From Bacteroidia bacterium (GTDB lineage Bacteria > Bacteroidota > Bacteroidia > Flavobacteriales_D > Cryomorphaceae), in the NCBI GenBank assembly GCA_030427905.1, contig JAUICL010000007.1:32119-96118 (forward strand): a DNA stretch of 64,000 nt, given 5' to 3'. The stretch's first letter is position 1, and each line of letters opens with the position of its first letter. This document shows positions 8,882 to 18,348 of the stretch, piece by piece. The notes beneath the pieces are model-generated. The model worked only from the letters and a program-made list of their open reading frames with translations, was not told the DNA's origin and did not search any database. The position numbers and the translations under genes are program-made.

Positions 8882-11656
8882 CTAAAACAAGCTCCCTTGG
8901 CCAGACTCGTCAATCGGTGGCTCATCTCCACCCTTCTTCGGTTCTGACTTCTTAGCGGCAGGTTTCTTCGGCTTTGGCTCGGGTTTTGGCTCGGGCTCTA
9001 TCGACAGTTCGATTTCCTCCGACTTCTCATCTGGCACACCGGCCGGCTTCTCATCCACTGTAGGCTCGGTACCTTCGGAATCTGCTTGTGTTTCATCGAC
9101 TACTTCGTCAATCTCTTCTGGCTCATCCACATCTTCCACTTCAGGCTCTTCAATCTCAGGCTCTATTCTATCCATTGCCTTCACTTTGTAAGCCGTCAAG
9201 CGATTACCCATCGCAGTAACTCCCTTCACCGAAATAAACTCAGCGATATCGATTTCTTCGTCTTCGCGGTCGTTGCTTCGCTTATCGAATTGAAGAATCA
9301 CTTTGGGCTCTGGATGAGTTGTAGCATACTCCAGCGCCGACTTCTCGTGCTCAGTGATGAATGTAACGGGCTTCTGAGAAACTTCAGCCTTGAAACGCTT
9401 CACGTTGAACTGCTCTTTCTCTCCTTCCCAGTACACAGCAGAGATTGGTTTCTCCGGATCATACTTCTCGACTAAAACCAAATCTTCGTCGAAACGCGTA
9501 GCCAGATCAAACCCAGTAGTTCGGTAATATCCACCCTGGTAGATAGCGAGAATTTTATCTTCTCCTTTGAAGGACCCGAGATAGGTTCCCCGCCCATCGG
9601 CGTTCAATCGCTGCACCACATCATCAAACCATATTTGCCTAGGAGCAAGCGTACTAGAACCTTTTTCCTTAAGCTCAACTTTACTAACAATGTGTTTTGA
9701 GAGAATATTCCCTTTGGCCGCCCTACCCTTAATTGCCAGGTCAGCAAAATCGTAATCAAACTTGAGCTTTTTCAGATTTGGGCGCGGACGAAGTTTAACA
9801 TGAACCACTTCGGCTTCACCATTCGGATTGGCACTGAAGTACAAAACCTTTGAGCCTTTGTTTCCAGCCGTCACTGGATACTCCTTGTCGCGGGTAATGC
9901 TATTCACGGCAAAGCGCTTGATCATCGCAGCACCTTTGGCGCCATCATGGTAAATCAAGTTGTAAATGGTGCGCTTGTCGCCCTTTTTCCAGACGCCTGC
10001 ATGGATGATATCCTTCCCGACAAACTTCTTGTTATCGATTTTGGTAACCACCATCGTTCCGTCTTGTCTGAACACGATGATATCGTCGATATCAGAACAA
10101 TCGCAGATGTACTCATCCTTGCGAAGCCCATAGCCCACAAAGCCTTCTTCACGGTTTACGTAGAGCTTTTTGTTAGCCACCACGACTTTGGTCGCCTCAA
10201 TGGTATCAAAGGTTTTGATCTCCGTCTTACGCTCTCTTCCTTCCCCGTACTTCTTCTTGATGTTCTTGAAATACTCGATAGCAAAGTCGATGATATTGTC
10301 GATGTTGTGCTGCACTTCAGCCAGCTCATCTTCAATGCTTTTCAGCAATTCATCGGCCTTAAAGCTATCAAACTTGGAGATCCGTTTAATCTTGATTTCC
10401 GTAAGGCGAACCACATCTTCTTCTGTCACTTCGCGCTTCAAATGCTTCACATGCGGCTCCAATCCCTTGAAGATATTCGCCATCACTTCTTCCCAAGTCT
10501 CCGCTTCTTCAATGTCGCGGTAGATGCGGTTCTCAATGAAGATTTTCTCGAGGGAAGAGAAGTGCCATTTTTCATTTAGCTCATTCCTGCGAATTTCGAG
10601 CTCGAGCTTCAACAAGCCAACAGTCTGATCTGTGGAGAGTTTGAGCATTTCATTCACACTCAAAAACTTAGGCTTGTCATTCTCGATCACACAGGCATTT
10701 GGAGATATGCTCACTTCACAATCTGTGAATGCGTAGAGCGCATCTATCGACTTATCTGGCGAAAGCCCGGCTGGTAAATGCACCAGGATTTCGGCCTTGT
10801 CAGAAGTATTGTCTTCGATCTTGCGAATCTTTATCTTCCCTTTGTCGTTGGCCTTTACCACACTATCGATAAGCGATGTAGTCGTGGTTCCATGGGGAAT
10901 CTCGTCGATTACCAAGGTCTTGTTATCGAGTTGTCTGATTTTGGCTCTTAAACGCACCTTTCCACCGCGCAGACCTTCGTTGTAGTGAGTAAAGTCAGCC
11001 ATACCCCCATTCGGGAAATCGGGAAGGATATTGGGCTTTTTGCCTCGGAGAATTCCGATGGATGCGTCGATTAGTTCATTGAAGTTGTGCGGAAGCATCT
11101 TACACGCCAATCCAACGGCGATCCCTTCAGCACCTTGAGCGAGTAGAAGGGGAAACTTAACAGGCAGGAAAACGGGTTCCTTGTTTCGTCCGTCGTAGGA
11201 CACACCCCAATCGGTAGTTTTGGGGTTGAAGACCACATCCAGCGCAAATTTCGAGAGTCTAGCCTCGATGTAACGCGGCGCTGCAGCCCCATCGCCCGTA
11301 AGGGTGTTACCCCAGTTACCCTGCATGTCGATGAGCAGGTCTTTCTGCCCAAGCTGAACCAAGGCATCGCCAATGGAAGCGTCACCGTGTGGGTGGTACT
11401 TCATGGTATGCCCGATGATGTTGGCCACCTTATTGTAGCGCCCATCATCCAAATCTTTCATGGAGTGCAGTATCCGACGCTGAACAGGCTTAAACCCATC
11501 TTCCAACGCTGGAACCGCACGCTCCAAAATAACGTATGACGCGTAGTCGAGAAACCAGTTTTCGTACAATCCAGAAACCGGTATCACCTTCTCATCAACG
11601 CCACTATTCTCGCTATTTTCTCCTTCGCCTATTGGCTCTTCGTTTTCTTCTGACAT
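8882..11656 (-). CDS. parC: DNA topoisomerase IV subunit A
   Basis: This is the breakage-reunion subunit of the type IIA topoisomerase that unlinks daughter chromosomes. The N-terminal winged-helix/tower region carries ALEDGFKPVQRRIL and HPHGDASIGDALV. The active-site tyrosine is Tyr129 in AAAPRYIEARL. A coiled-coil region follows near residues 430-480, then a degenerate beta-pinwheel. The last roughly 120 residues are a highly acidic, then Lys/Pro-rich tail, likely disordered. At 924 aa it is long for ParC, matching the Bacteroidota form. It lies 12 nt downstream of parE, so the two subunits are co-transcribed. Confidence 0.95.
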   Translation of the reverse strand: MSEENEEPIGEGENSENSGVDEKVIPVSGLYENWFLDYASYVILERAVPALEDGFKPVQRRILHSMKDLDDGRYNKVANIIGHTMKYHPHGDASIGDALVQLGQKDLLIDMQGNWGNTLTGDGAAAPRYIEARLSKFALDVVFNPKTTDWGVSYDGRNKEPVFLPVKFPLLLAQGAEGIAVGLACKMLPHNFNELIDASIGILRGKKPNILPDFPNGGMADFTHYNEGLRGGKVRLRAKIRQLDNKTLVIDEIPHGTTTTSLIDSVVKANDKGKIKIRKIEDNTSDKAEILVHLPAGLSPDKSIDALYAFTDCEVSISPNACVIENDKPKFLSVNEMLKLSTDQTVGLLKLELEIRRNELNEKWHFSSLEKIFIENRIYRDIEEAETWEEVMANIFKGLEPHVKHLKREVTEEDVVRLTEIKIKRISKFDSFKADELLKSIEDELAEVQHNIDNIIDFAIEYFKNIKKKYGEGRERKTEIKTFDTIEATKVVVANKKLYVNREEGFVGYGLRKDEYICDCSDIDDIIVFRQDGTMVVTKIDNKKFVGKDIIHAGVWKKGDKRTIYNLIYHDGAKGAAMIKRFAVNSITRDKEYPVTAGNKGSKVLYFSANPNGEAEVVHVKLRPRPNLKKLKFDYDFADLAIKGRAAKGNILSKHIVSKVELKEKGSSTLAPRQIWFDDVVQRLNADGRGTYLGSFKGEDKILAIYQGGYYRTTGFDLATRFDEDLVLVEKYDPEKPISAVYWEGEKEQFNVKRFKAEVSQKPVTFITEHEKSALEYATTHPEPKVILQFDKRSNDREDEEIDIAEFISVKGVTAMGNRLTAYKVKAMDRIEPEIEEPEVEDVDEPEEIDEVVDETQADSEGTEPTVDEKPAGVPDEKSEEIELSIEPEPKPEPKPKKPAAKKSEPKKGGDEPPIDESGQGSLF

Positions 11657-11668
11657 AGAAATCTTTTC

Positions 11669-13534
11669 TTAAACTACTTCTTTAGCTTCTTCTGCTAAAT
11701 CTCTCTCCACCCGAAGATTACCAATAATAAACTCTTGTCGCTCAGGGGTATTCTTGCCCATGTAAAACTTGAGCAAGTCGCTGATAGTAGAGTCTTTGGA
11801 AATCACAACTGGCTCGAGTCGTATGTCGTCGCCGATGAAATTCTTGAACTCATCAGGAGAGATCTCACCTAGCCCCTTAAATCGGGTAATCTCGGGGTTC
11901 TTACCAAGCTCTTCAATCGCTTCGATTCGTTCCTGATCTGAGTAGCAATACTTGGTCACCTTCTTGTTTCGCACTCTAAACAAAGGCGTTTGGAGAATGT
12001 AGAGGTGATTGTTTCTGATCAAGTCTGGGAAAAACTGCAGGAAGAAAGTCATCAAGAGCAAGCGAATGTGCATTCCATCCACGTCGGCGTCGGTAGCGAT
12101 TATCACTTTATTGTACCGCAGACCTTCCAGCCCTTCTTCGATGTTGAGCGCGGCCTGAATCAGGTTGAACTCTTCGTTTTCGTATACAATCTTCTTCGTT
12201 AGTCCGAAGCTGTTCAGCGGCTTCCCTTTCAATGAGAATACAGCTTGCGTATTTACATCGCGCGACTTGGTGATCGAGCCCGATGCCGAATCTCCCTCGG
12301 TGATGAAGATCACGGTCTCGTTAGCTCTATCGTTGTTTCGGGTGTCGTTGTAATGCACACGGCAGTCCCGTAGCTTTTTGTTGTGGAGATTGGCCTTCTT
12401 AGCTCTTTCACGCGCCAACTTTCTAATACCAGCCAGGTCCTTGCGCTCCTTCTCGTTCGACTTGATCTTCTTCTCGATCGCCTCGGCTACAGCCGGATTC
12501 TTGTGAAGGTAGTTGTCGAGCTTCTCCTTGAGAAAGTCTGAGATAAAGGCTCGCATGCTCTTTCCACCTGGCTCAATCTCTGTTGAACCCAGCTTGGTCT
12601 TGGTCTGAGACTCGAAAACCGGCTCAATAACTTTGACGCTCACCGCAGCAATTACCGCCGAACGAATATCAGTTGGTTCGTAGTTCTTACCGTAAAACTC
12701 CTTAACCACACGGGCAAAAGCCTCGCGGAAAGCTCCTTGGTGGGTTCCACCTTGGGTGGTGTGCTGTCCGTTTACGAAGGAGTAGTACTCTTCACCATAG
12801 GAATTGGTGTGGGTGAATGCCACTTCGATATCGTCGCCTTGAAGGTGGACGATTGGGTAAAGTGGATCGTCTGATATTTTCTCTTCGAGCAGGTCTTTCA
12901 GCCCGTTCTTGGAGTGAAAACGCTCGCCATTAAACCAAATGCTCAGACCGGTATTCAGGTAGCAGTAGTTCCAGAGCATGCGCTCGATGAACTCTGACTT
13001 GAACTTGTAGTTCTTAAAAACCGTATTGTCGGGTTTGAAGTATACCAGCGTTCCATTGCGCTCTTCGGTCGATGGGATCTCTTCTTCAGAGATCAATTCA
13101 CCACGCTCAAAGATGGCTTTCTTCCCTACTCCTTCTCGGAATGCGGAAATCTCGAAATAGTCTGAAAGGGCGTTAACGGCTTTGGTACCGACCCCATTCA
13201 ACCCGACCGATTTCTTAAATGCTTTGCTATCGTACTTGGCTCCGGTGTTGATCTTGCTAACGACATCGACGAGCTTACCGAGCGGCACTCCACGTCCGAA
13301 ATCGCGAATGGTAACGCCACCATCCTTGACCTTCACTTCAATTTTCTTCCCGTACCCCATGACATACTCATCGATGGAATTGTCGAGTACTTCCTTGATC
13401 AGGATGTAGACTCCATCATCGTATGCATTTCCATTTCCTAATTTTCCGATATACATCCCGGGACGGAGCCTGATGTGCTCTTTCCAGTCTAGGGACCGTA
13501 TATTATCCTCATTGTAAGTTACTGCCTCTGCCAT
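11669..13534 (-). CDS. parE: DNA topoisomerase IV subunit B
   Basis: The ATPase subunit pairs with the ParC encoded just downstream. The GHKL fold is seen in [10 protein letters not shown] (catalytic Glu48 and Asn52), DFGRGVP and [14 protein letters not shown]. The Toprim domain has EGDSASG (413-419) and [10 protein letters not shown], whose acidic residues bind magnesium. The length (621 aa) fits the Bacteroidota ParE. It has an ATG start and is the first gene of the parE-parC-hydrolase operon. No exact TAnnTTTG promoter was found in the first 80 nt upstream; the next region is repeat-rich. Confidence 0.96.
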   Translation of the reverse strand: MAEAVTYNEDNIRSLDWKEHIRLRPGMYIGKLGNGNAYDDGVYILIKEVLDNSIDEYVMGYGKKIEVKVKDGGVTIRDFGRGVPLGKLVDVVSKINTGAKYDSKAFKKSVGLNGVGTKAVNALSDYFEISAFREGVGKKAIFERGELISEEEIPSTEERNGTLVYFKPDNTVFKNYKFKSEFIERMLWNYCYLNTGLSIWFNGERFHSKNGLKDLLEEKISDDPLYPIVHLQGDDIEVAFTHTNSYGEEYYSFVNGQHTTQGGTHQGAFREAFARVVKEFYGKNYEPTDIRSAVIAAVSVKVIEPVFESQTKTKLGSTEIEPGGKSMRAFISDFLKEKLDNYLHKNPAVAEAIEKKIKSNEKERKDLAGIRKLARERAKKANLHNKKLRDCRVHYNDTRNNDRANETVIFITEGDSASGSITKSRDVNTQAVFSLKGKPLNSFGLTKKIVYENEEFNLIQAALNIEEGLEGLRYNKVIIATDADVDGMHIRLLLMTFFLQFFPDLIRNNHLYILQTPLFRVRNKKVTKYCYSDQERIEAIEELGKNPEITRFKGLGEISPDEFKNFIGDDIRLEPVVISKDSTISDLLKFYMGKNTPERQEFIIGNLRVERDLAEEAKEVV

Positions 13535-14853
13535 TCAAAAAGATAGGAAGCCCGCGACCGCAGGCCATTATTCAACCGTCTAAAATAATTGAAATTGCTC
13601 GTCTATCCCGCCCCACTTATTAACATTCATGGGGTTTTTTCCACGGGTTTATGGGGATTCAGGTGGTTTTTAAGTGGGTAGCCCCGATAGGGATCGGGAT
13701 CTCCGCTGCGCTACGATTGGGTAGTGGGTAGTGAGTATTGGGTATTGAGTAGTGGGTATAGGGTATTGGGTATGGAGTATTGGGTAGTGGGTAGCCCCGA
13801 TAGGGATCGGGGTCTCCGCTGCGCTACGATTGGGTAGTGGGTAGTGAGTAGTGGGTATTGAGTAGTGGGTATTGAGTAGTGGGTAGTGAGTATTGGGTAT
13901 TGAGTAGTGGGTATAGGGTATTGGGTATGGAGTATTGGGTAGTGGGTAGCCCCGATAGGGATCGGGGTCTCCGCTGCGCTACGATTGGGTAGTGGGTAGT
14001 GGGTATTGAGTATTGGGTAGTCTGCGAAGAACCAAACTGACCCGAAACTGCGGGATAGAGCGCATTCATTTGGCTCCCAACTTAAGTGCCGAAATTCAAT
14101 TCACTGAAGTACTTATAGGACGAGTAGAATGAATGGATTAAGAGACAACGTAGTCAGCGAACCAAACTTTTCGCTGTTCATTTTTCGATTTTCACTCCTA
14201 AGTACTCAACGCATCTTTGTACTTAATTCTTGATTCTTAATACAGTCCACTGAACAAATAGGCTTTAACCCTAAATTTGAGTACTAAGTTCAATGTATTA
14301 AGACTGTTACTTACCCATTTCTAGCGTTGGACTTCCTATTTTGGACATGTAAACTTTTAGCTCTGAATCCAGCTCTTTGCTTGTACTTAGTTGGTATTTA
14401 GTTGGTACTTAGTTGCCCCTTAGTTGCTACCTCGTTAGTTTGGAGTCTTAGACGTGTTAAGATTACCCATAGGTCGTCCCTAACGGGACTGATGACCGTG
14501 AAAACATGGTTAATCCTGAAAATTCACAAGCCCTGAAAGGGCGCAAGATTCTAGCATTCGGTGAAGCCGGATGCGAAGGCAGGATCTAAGGTGAAGCCCT
14601 GTAAGGGCGAGAACAAACGTATGGACAATGAATAATTGAAAATTGACAACTGCGGAGCAGTCGTCAACATCAATCAAGGAATTCGAACCAAATTTTCACT
14701 GTTCATTTTTCGTTTTTCACTCCAAAGGACTCAACGCATCTTTGTACTTAGTACTTAATACTTAGTACAATCACAAAATACAATTCGATGAAAAAACAGA
14801 CCTTACCCCAGTTTTAACTCTACCAAGGACTCAAGACCAATTACCAAAGACCA
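13535..14853. repeat. 1.3-kb repeat-rich intergenic region between parE and ychF
   Basis: No believable gene lies here. From 13675 to 14020 there are three copies of a block with GCCCCGATAGGGATCGGG and CTCCGCTGCGCTACGATTGG, separated by GGGTAGTGGGTATT-type iterations. The GATCGGG block can form a CCCCGAT/ATCGGGG hairpin. From 14385 to 14440, TTAGTTGGTA-type units repeat. GCCCTGAAAGGGC (near 14531) and GCCCTGTAAGGGC (near 14596) are small palindromes. A unit of about 90 nt (14150-14245) recurs at 14683-14780, sharing CTGTTCATTTTTCG and ACTCAACGCATCTTTGTACT. A related inverted copy is found near 24105-24140. Confidence 0.85.
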
Positions 14854-15951
14854 TCACACATTAAATCGGAAGTGCATAATGTCGCCGTCTTCTACGACAT
14901 ACTCCTTCCCTTCTACTCCGAGTTTACCGGCGTCTTTTACAGCAGCTTCAGAGCCTAGGCTTACGTAATCGTTGTACTTGATGACTTCGGCGCGGATAAA
15001 CCCTTTCTCGAAGTCGGTGTGGATTACTCCGGCAGCCTGAGGAGCTGTAAACCCGTTCTTGATGGTCCAGGCTCGCACTTCTTTGACTCCGGCTGTGAAG
15101 TAGGTTTTGAGTTGGAGAAGCTTGTACGCGTGCTTGATCAATCGGCTTACACCCGATTCTTCCAATCCGAGATCAGAAAGGAATTCCTGGCGCTCTTCGT
15201 AGGTTTCTAGCTCGGCGATGTCGGCTTCGATAGCGGCACCGATTAAGAGCACTTCAGCGTTTTCATCAGCAACAGATGCTTTTAGTGCTTCAACATGCGC
15301 GTTTCCAGATACCACCGACTCTTCATCGACATTACAAACGTAAAGCACTGGCTTAGCCGTCAAGAGCTGAAGCTCCTTAGCCAAAGGCGCTTCGGCTTCT
15401 GAAAGCTCTACGGTTCTGGCTGACTTTCCAGATTCCAAAGCATCTTTATATCGGGTTAAAAGCTCAACGCTTTTCGCAGCACTCTTATCCCCTGATTTCG
15501 CAGTCTTCTTGGCTGCATCTAGGCGCTTATCAACCGTCTCCAGATCTTTCAACTGAAGTTCGATATCGATGATCTCCTTATCTCTAACCGGATCAACACT
15601 TCCATCAACGTGGGTCACGTTATCGTCGTCGAAACAGCGGAGTACGTGAATTATCGCATCGGTTTCGCGGATGTTTCCAAGGAATTTATTCCCAAGACCT
15701 TCACCCTTACTCGCTCCTTTTACAAGACCTGCGATATCGACAATCTCGATGGTGGTAGGCACGAGCCGTTCGGGCTTTACCAAATCGCTTAGCTTATTCA
15801 AACGTTCATCTGGAACGGTGATGGTTCCCACGTTTGGTTCAATCGTACAGAACGGAAAGTTTGCCGATTGCGCCTTCGCATTCGAAAGGCAGTTGAATAG
15901 AGTGGACTTACCAACATTTGGAAGCCCTACGATACCACATTTTAAGGCCAT
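14854..15951 (-). CDS. ychF: Ribosome-associated P-loop ATPase YchF/OLA1
   Basis: An Obg-family P-loop protein of 365 aa. The Walker A is GLPNVGKST (9-17), the G3 region is DIAGLVKGASKGEGLGN, and the G4 position reads NVDE rather than NKxD, the change that makes this family prefer ATP to GTP. A coiled-coil arm follows, and the C-terminal TGS domain ends HTDFEKGFIRAEVI...VEDGDIMHFRFNV. YchF binds ribosomes and modulates translation and stress responses. The ATG at 15951 was chosen over an in-frame upstream TTG, because the N-terminus then starts with the family's MALKCGIVGLPN and a promoter element lies just upstream. Confidence 0.96.
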   Translation of the reverse strand: MALKCGIVGLPNVGKSTLFNCLSNAKAQSANFPFCTIEPNVGTITVPDERLNKLSDLVKPERLVPTTIEIVDIAGLVKGASKGEGLGNKFLGNIRETDAIIHVLRCFDDDNVTHVDGSVDPVRDKEIIDIELQLKDLETVDKRLDAAKKTAKSGDKSAAKSVELLTRYKDALESGKSARTVELSEAEAPLAKELQLLTAKPVLYVCNVDEESVVSGNAHVEALKASVADENAEVLLIGAAIEADIAELETYEERQEFLSDLGLEESGVSRLIKHAYKLLQLKTYFTAGVKEVRAWTIKNGFTAPQAAGVIHTDFEKGFIRAEVIKYNDYVSLGSEAAVKDAGKLGVEGKEYVVEDGDIMHFRFNV

Positions 15952-15967
15952 GTTCTCAATTTGAGCG

Positions 15968-15975
15968 CAAAGGTA
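15968..15975 (-). promoter_or_regulatory. Bacteroidota -7 promoter element TACCTTTG for ychF
   Basis: An exact TAnnTTTG on the minus strand lies 16 nt upstream of the ychF ATG. It supports the shorter start chosen for ychF. Confidence 0.62.
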
Positions 15976-16085
15976 GCAAGTTCTTGCAATGAAACATCGC
16001 CTAAAACCGTTTTGCAATTGTGAAAAAGTCGGGGCTGATATGGATAAGTAAATCTTTTTTTATGGCCCGATTATTGGCCTTTTTA

Positions 16086-16093
16086 TACTTTTG
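16086..16093 (+). promoter_or_regulatory. Bacteroidota -7 promoter element TACTTTTG for the transketolase operon
   Basis: An exact TAnnTTTG lies 27 nt before the ATG at 16121. It overlaps the TTG at 16091, which argues against that TTG being the start codon. Confidence 0.65.
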
Positions 16094-16120
16094 CAGCGCA
16101 TTCTTTCGAAAATTCCACAC

Positions 16121-16966
16121 ATGACAGATATCAGCAAATTAAAGGATCTCACTACTCAGGTGAGAAGAGACATTGTTCGTATGGTACACGCCGTAAACTC
16201 AGGCCACCCAGGTGGTAGTTTGGGCTGTGCTGAGTTTTTTGTTGCCCTCTACAACGAGGTCATGGATTACGATGCCGACACCTTTAATATGGATGGAAAA
16301 GGGGAAGATCTATTCTTCCTATCAAATGGTCACATCTCCCCAGTTTGGTACAGCGTTTTGGCGAGAGCCGGATTCTTCCCAATCGATGAGTTGAACACGT
16401 TCAGAAAACTGGACAGTCGTCTTCAAGGACACCCAACTACTCACGAAGGACTTCCTGGTGTGCGTGTAGCTTCGGGTTCGCTTGGACAAGGGCTTTCGGT
16501 AGCTGTAGGAGCTGCGGAAACAAAGAAGCTAAACGGCGACGACAAATTGGTTTTCAGCCTACACGGCGATGGTGAGCTTCAGGAAGGTCAGATATGGGAA
16601 GCGGCTATGTACGCTGCTGCCAACAAGGTTGACAATATTATCTCGACTATTGACTACAACGGTCGCCAGATCGATGGAGACCTGAGCGATGTTCTCGATC
16701 TCGGAAACCTACGCGCCAAGTGGGAAGCATTTGGTTGGGACGTTTTGGAAATGAACGGAAACGACATGGAAGACGTTTTAAGAGGATTGGCTGATGCCAA
16801 GTCGAGAACGGGGAAAGGAAAGCCGGTGATGATCATCATGGCCACGGAAATGGGTAATGGTGTTGACTTTATGATGGGGTCGCACAAATGGCACGGTGTT
16901 GCACCAAACGATGAGCAGCTTGCCGATGCCCTTTCTCAAAACGCTGAAACTCTCGGAGACTATTAA
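16121..16966 (+). CDS. Transketolase, N-terminal (TPP-binding) subunit
   Basis: This 281-aa protein is the thiamine-diphosphate-binding half of a split transketolase (pentose phosphate pathway). HAVNSGHPGGSLG near residue 25 and the TPP/Mg motif GDGELQEGQIWEAAMY...IDYNGRQ are clear. The C-terminal half is encoded at 18349-19302, separated by a von Willebrand A protein gene. Its stop is 6 nt before that gene, so all three probably share one transcript. The ATG at 16121 was chosen because the alternative TTG lies in the promoter. Confidence 0.95.
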   Translation: MTDISKLKDLTTQVRRDIVRMVHAVNSGHPGGSLGCAEFFVALYNEVMDYDADTFNMDGKGEDLFFLSNGHISPVWYSVLARAGFFPIDELNTFRKLDSRLQGHPTTHEGLPGVRVASGSLGQGLSVAVGAAETKKLNGDDKLVFSLHGDGELQEGQIWEAAMYAAANKVDNIISTIDYNGRQIDGDLSDVLDLGNLRAKWEAFGWDVLEMNGNDMEDVLRGLADAKSRTGKGKPVMIIMATEMGNGVDFMMGSHKWHGVAPNDEQLADALSQNAETLGDY

Positions 16967-16972
16967 TCTGCA

Positions 16973-18343
16973 TTGAATCAGATTCGAATATATCTCATTT
17001 TTTGTCTGAGCTTCTTGATCAGCGGGGTTTCCCTTGGTCAGGAGAGTGATGAAATGACGCGCCTGCTCTTTGTGTTTGACGCGAGTAACAGCATGAACGC
17101 CGATTGGCAGAGCGATAAGAAGATTACCATCGCTCGTAAGCTGCTGAGCGAGTCGATCAAGGAGCTGGATGGAAATCCGAATGTGGAGCTAGGCCTTCGC
17201 GTTTACGGACACCAGGTAGCTATTGAGCCGGGCAAGCAAGACTGCGACGATACCCGACTGGAAGTTTCCTTCCGAGCCAATAACGGAGCCTTGATCCAGA
17301 AAACGCTGAATCGAATCACGCCGAAGGGTACCACCCCTATCGCACGTAGTTTGGAGAAAGCCGCTGGAGATTTTCCCGATTGCGACAACTGCCGCAACAT
17401 TATCATTCTCATTACGGATGGAATAGAAGCTTGCGATGGCGACCCTTGTGCCGTGTCTCGAGCTTTGCAGCAAAAAGGCGTAATCCTGAAGCCGTTTGTA
17501 ATTGGTGTGGGACTTGATGATGAATTTAAAGACACCTTCAATTGCGTTGGAAATTACTTCGACGCAACCAATGAAGAGACCTTTGAGAATATTCTCAATA
17601 TCGTCATCACCCAGGCCCTGAACAATACCACCGCGCAGGTGAATCTCCTCGACGATTTTGGCAAACCGAACGAGACCAATGTGACGGTCAATATTTTCGA
17701 CCAGCACTCCGAGCAATTGGAGCTTGGCTTTGTTCACACCCTGAATCACAAAGGGAACCCCGATACGATAAGCCTTGACCCTTCGCGCACCTACCGCGTG
17801 GAAGCGCACACCATTCCGACGCTGGAGTTGGAAAATGTGAACATCACCGCTGGAACCCATAATATCATTGCGCTGGATGCCGGACAGGGCGATTTGGAGC
17901 TGAAGATAGATGGGCAGCTCGGCGAAGATGTTGCGGTGATATTGCGAAAAGCCGGCGACCTGAACACGGCTCATATTATGGAGTCGAATGTAAAGGAGCG
18001 CGTGCTGACCGATACATACGACATGGAAGTGCTATCGACCCCGCGGACCTACATCAACGGTGTGGTGGTCAATCAAAATAAAACAACCACAGTGACCATT
18101 CCGGAGCCGGGAGCGCTCAATGTTTCGCTCTCTGCGCCAGGCTATGGATCCATCGCTTTGGTAAGAGGCGACGCACTGGAGTGGGTTGTGAATCTTTCGG
18201 ATTTTGAGCTCAACCAACAGTTCAAACTCCAGCCGGGTAGCTACAAGCTTACCTACCGATCTAAGAAAAGTAAAGAAGTTATTTATACCATCGAACGAGA
18301 ATTTACAATTAGTTCTGGTTCATCAACAAACCTGAAATTATAA
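16973..18343 (+). CDS. Secreted von Willebrand factor A domain protein
   Basis: A 456-aa protein starting at TTG with a Sec signal peptide (about residues 1-22, hydrophobic run IYLIFCLSFLISGVSLG). A VWA domain follows over about 30-215. It carries a MIDAS motif DASNSM (36-41), TTPIAR and IIILITDGIEACDGDPC, and paired Cys residues. The rest looks like two or three beta-sandwich modules. VWA domains bind proteins through a metal ion; the ligand is unknown. The gene sits tightly between the two transketolase halves (6-nt and 5-nt gaps), so it is translated from the same message although its product leaves the cytoplasm. No lipobox is seen. Confidence 0.85.
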   Translation: MNQIRIYLIFCLSFLISGVSLGQESDEMTRLLFVFDASNSMNADWQSDKKITIARKLLSESIKELDGNPNVELGLRVYGHQVAIEPGKQDCDDTRLEVSFRANNGALIQKTLNRITPKGTTPIARSLEKAAGDFPDCDNCRNIIILITDGIEACDGDPCAVSRALQQKGVILKPFVIGVGLDDEFKDTFNCVGNYFDATNEETFENILNIVITQALNNTTAQVNLLDDFGKPNETNVTVNIFDQHSEQLELGFVHTLNHKGNPDTISLDPSRTYRVEAHTIPTLELENVNITAGTHNIIALDAGQGDLELKIDGQLGEDVAVILRKAGDLNTAHIMESNVKERVLTDTYDMEVLSTPRTYINGVVVNQNKTTTVTIPEPGALNVSLSAPGYGSIALVRGDALEWVVNLSDFELNQQFKLQPGSYKLTYRSKKSKEVIYTIEREFTISSGSSTNLKL

Positions 18344-18348
18344 GTAGG

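Noticed and set aside
9947..10579. Plus-strand frame of 210 codons inside parC
   Set aside because: It is antisense to a conserved part of parC; composition and lack of start context show a shadow.
13824..14069. Minus-strand frame of 81 codons, Thr/Tyr/Pro-rich
   Set aside because: It is a translation of the GGGTATT iterations and has no independent coding signal.
17189..17974. Minus-strand frame of 261 codons inside the VWA gene
   Set aside because: It is antisense to a gene with a clear signal peptide and MIDAS motif; no family resemblance of its own.
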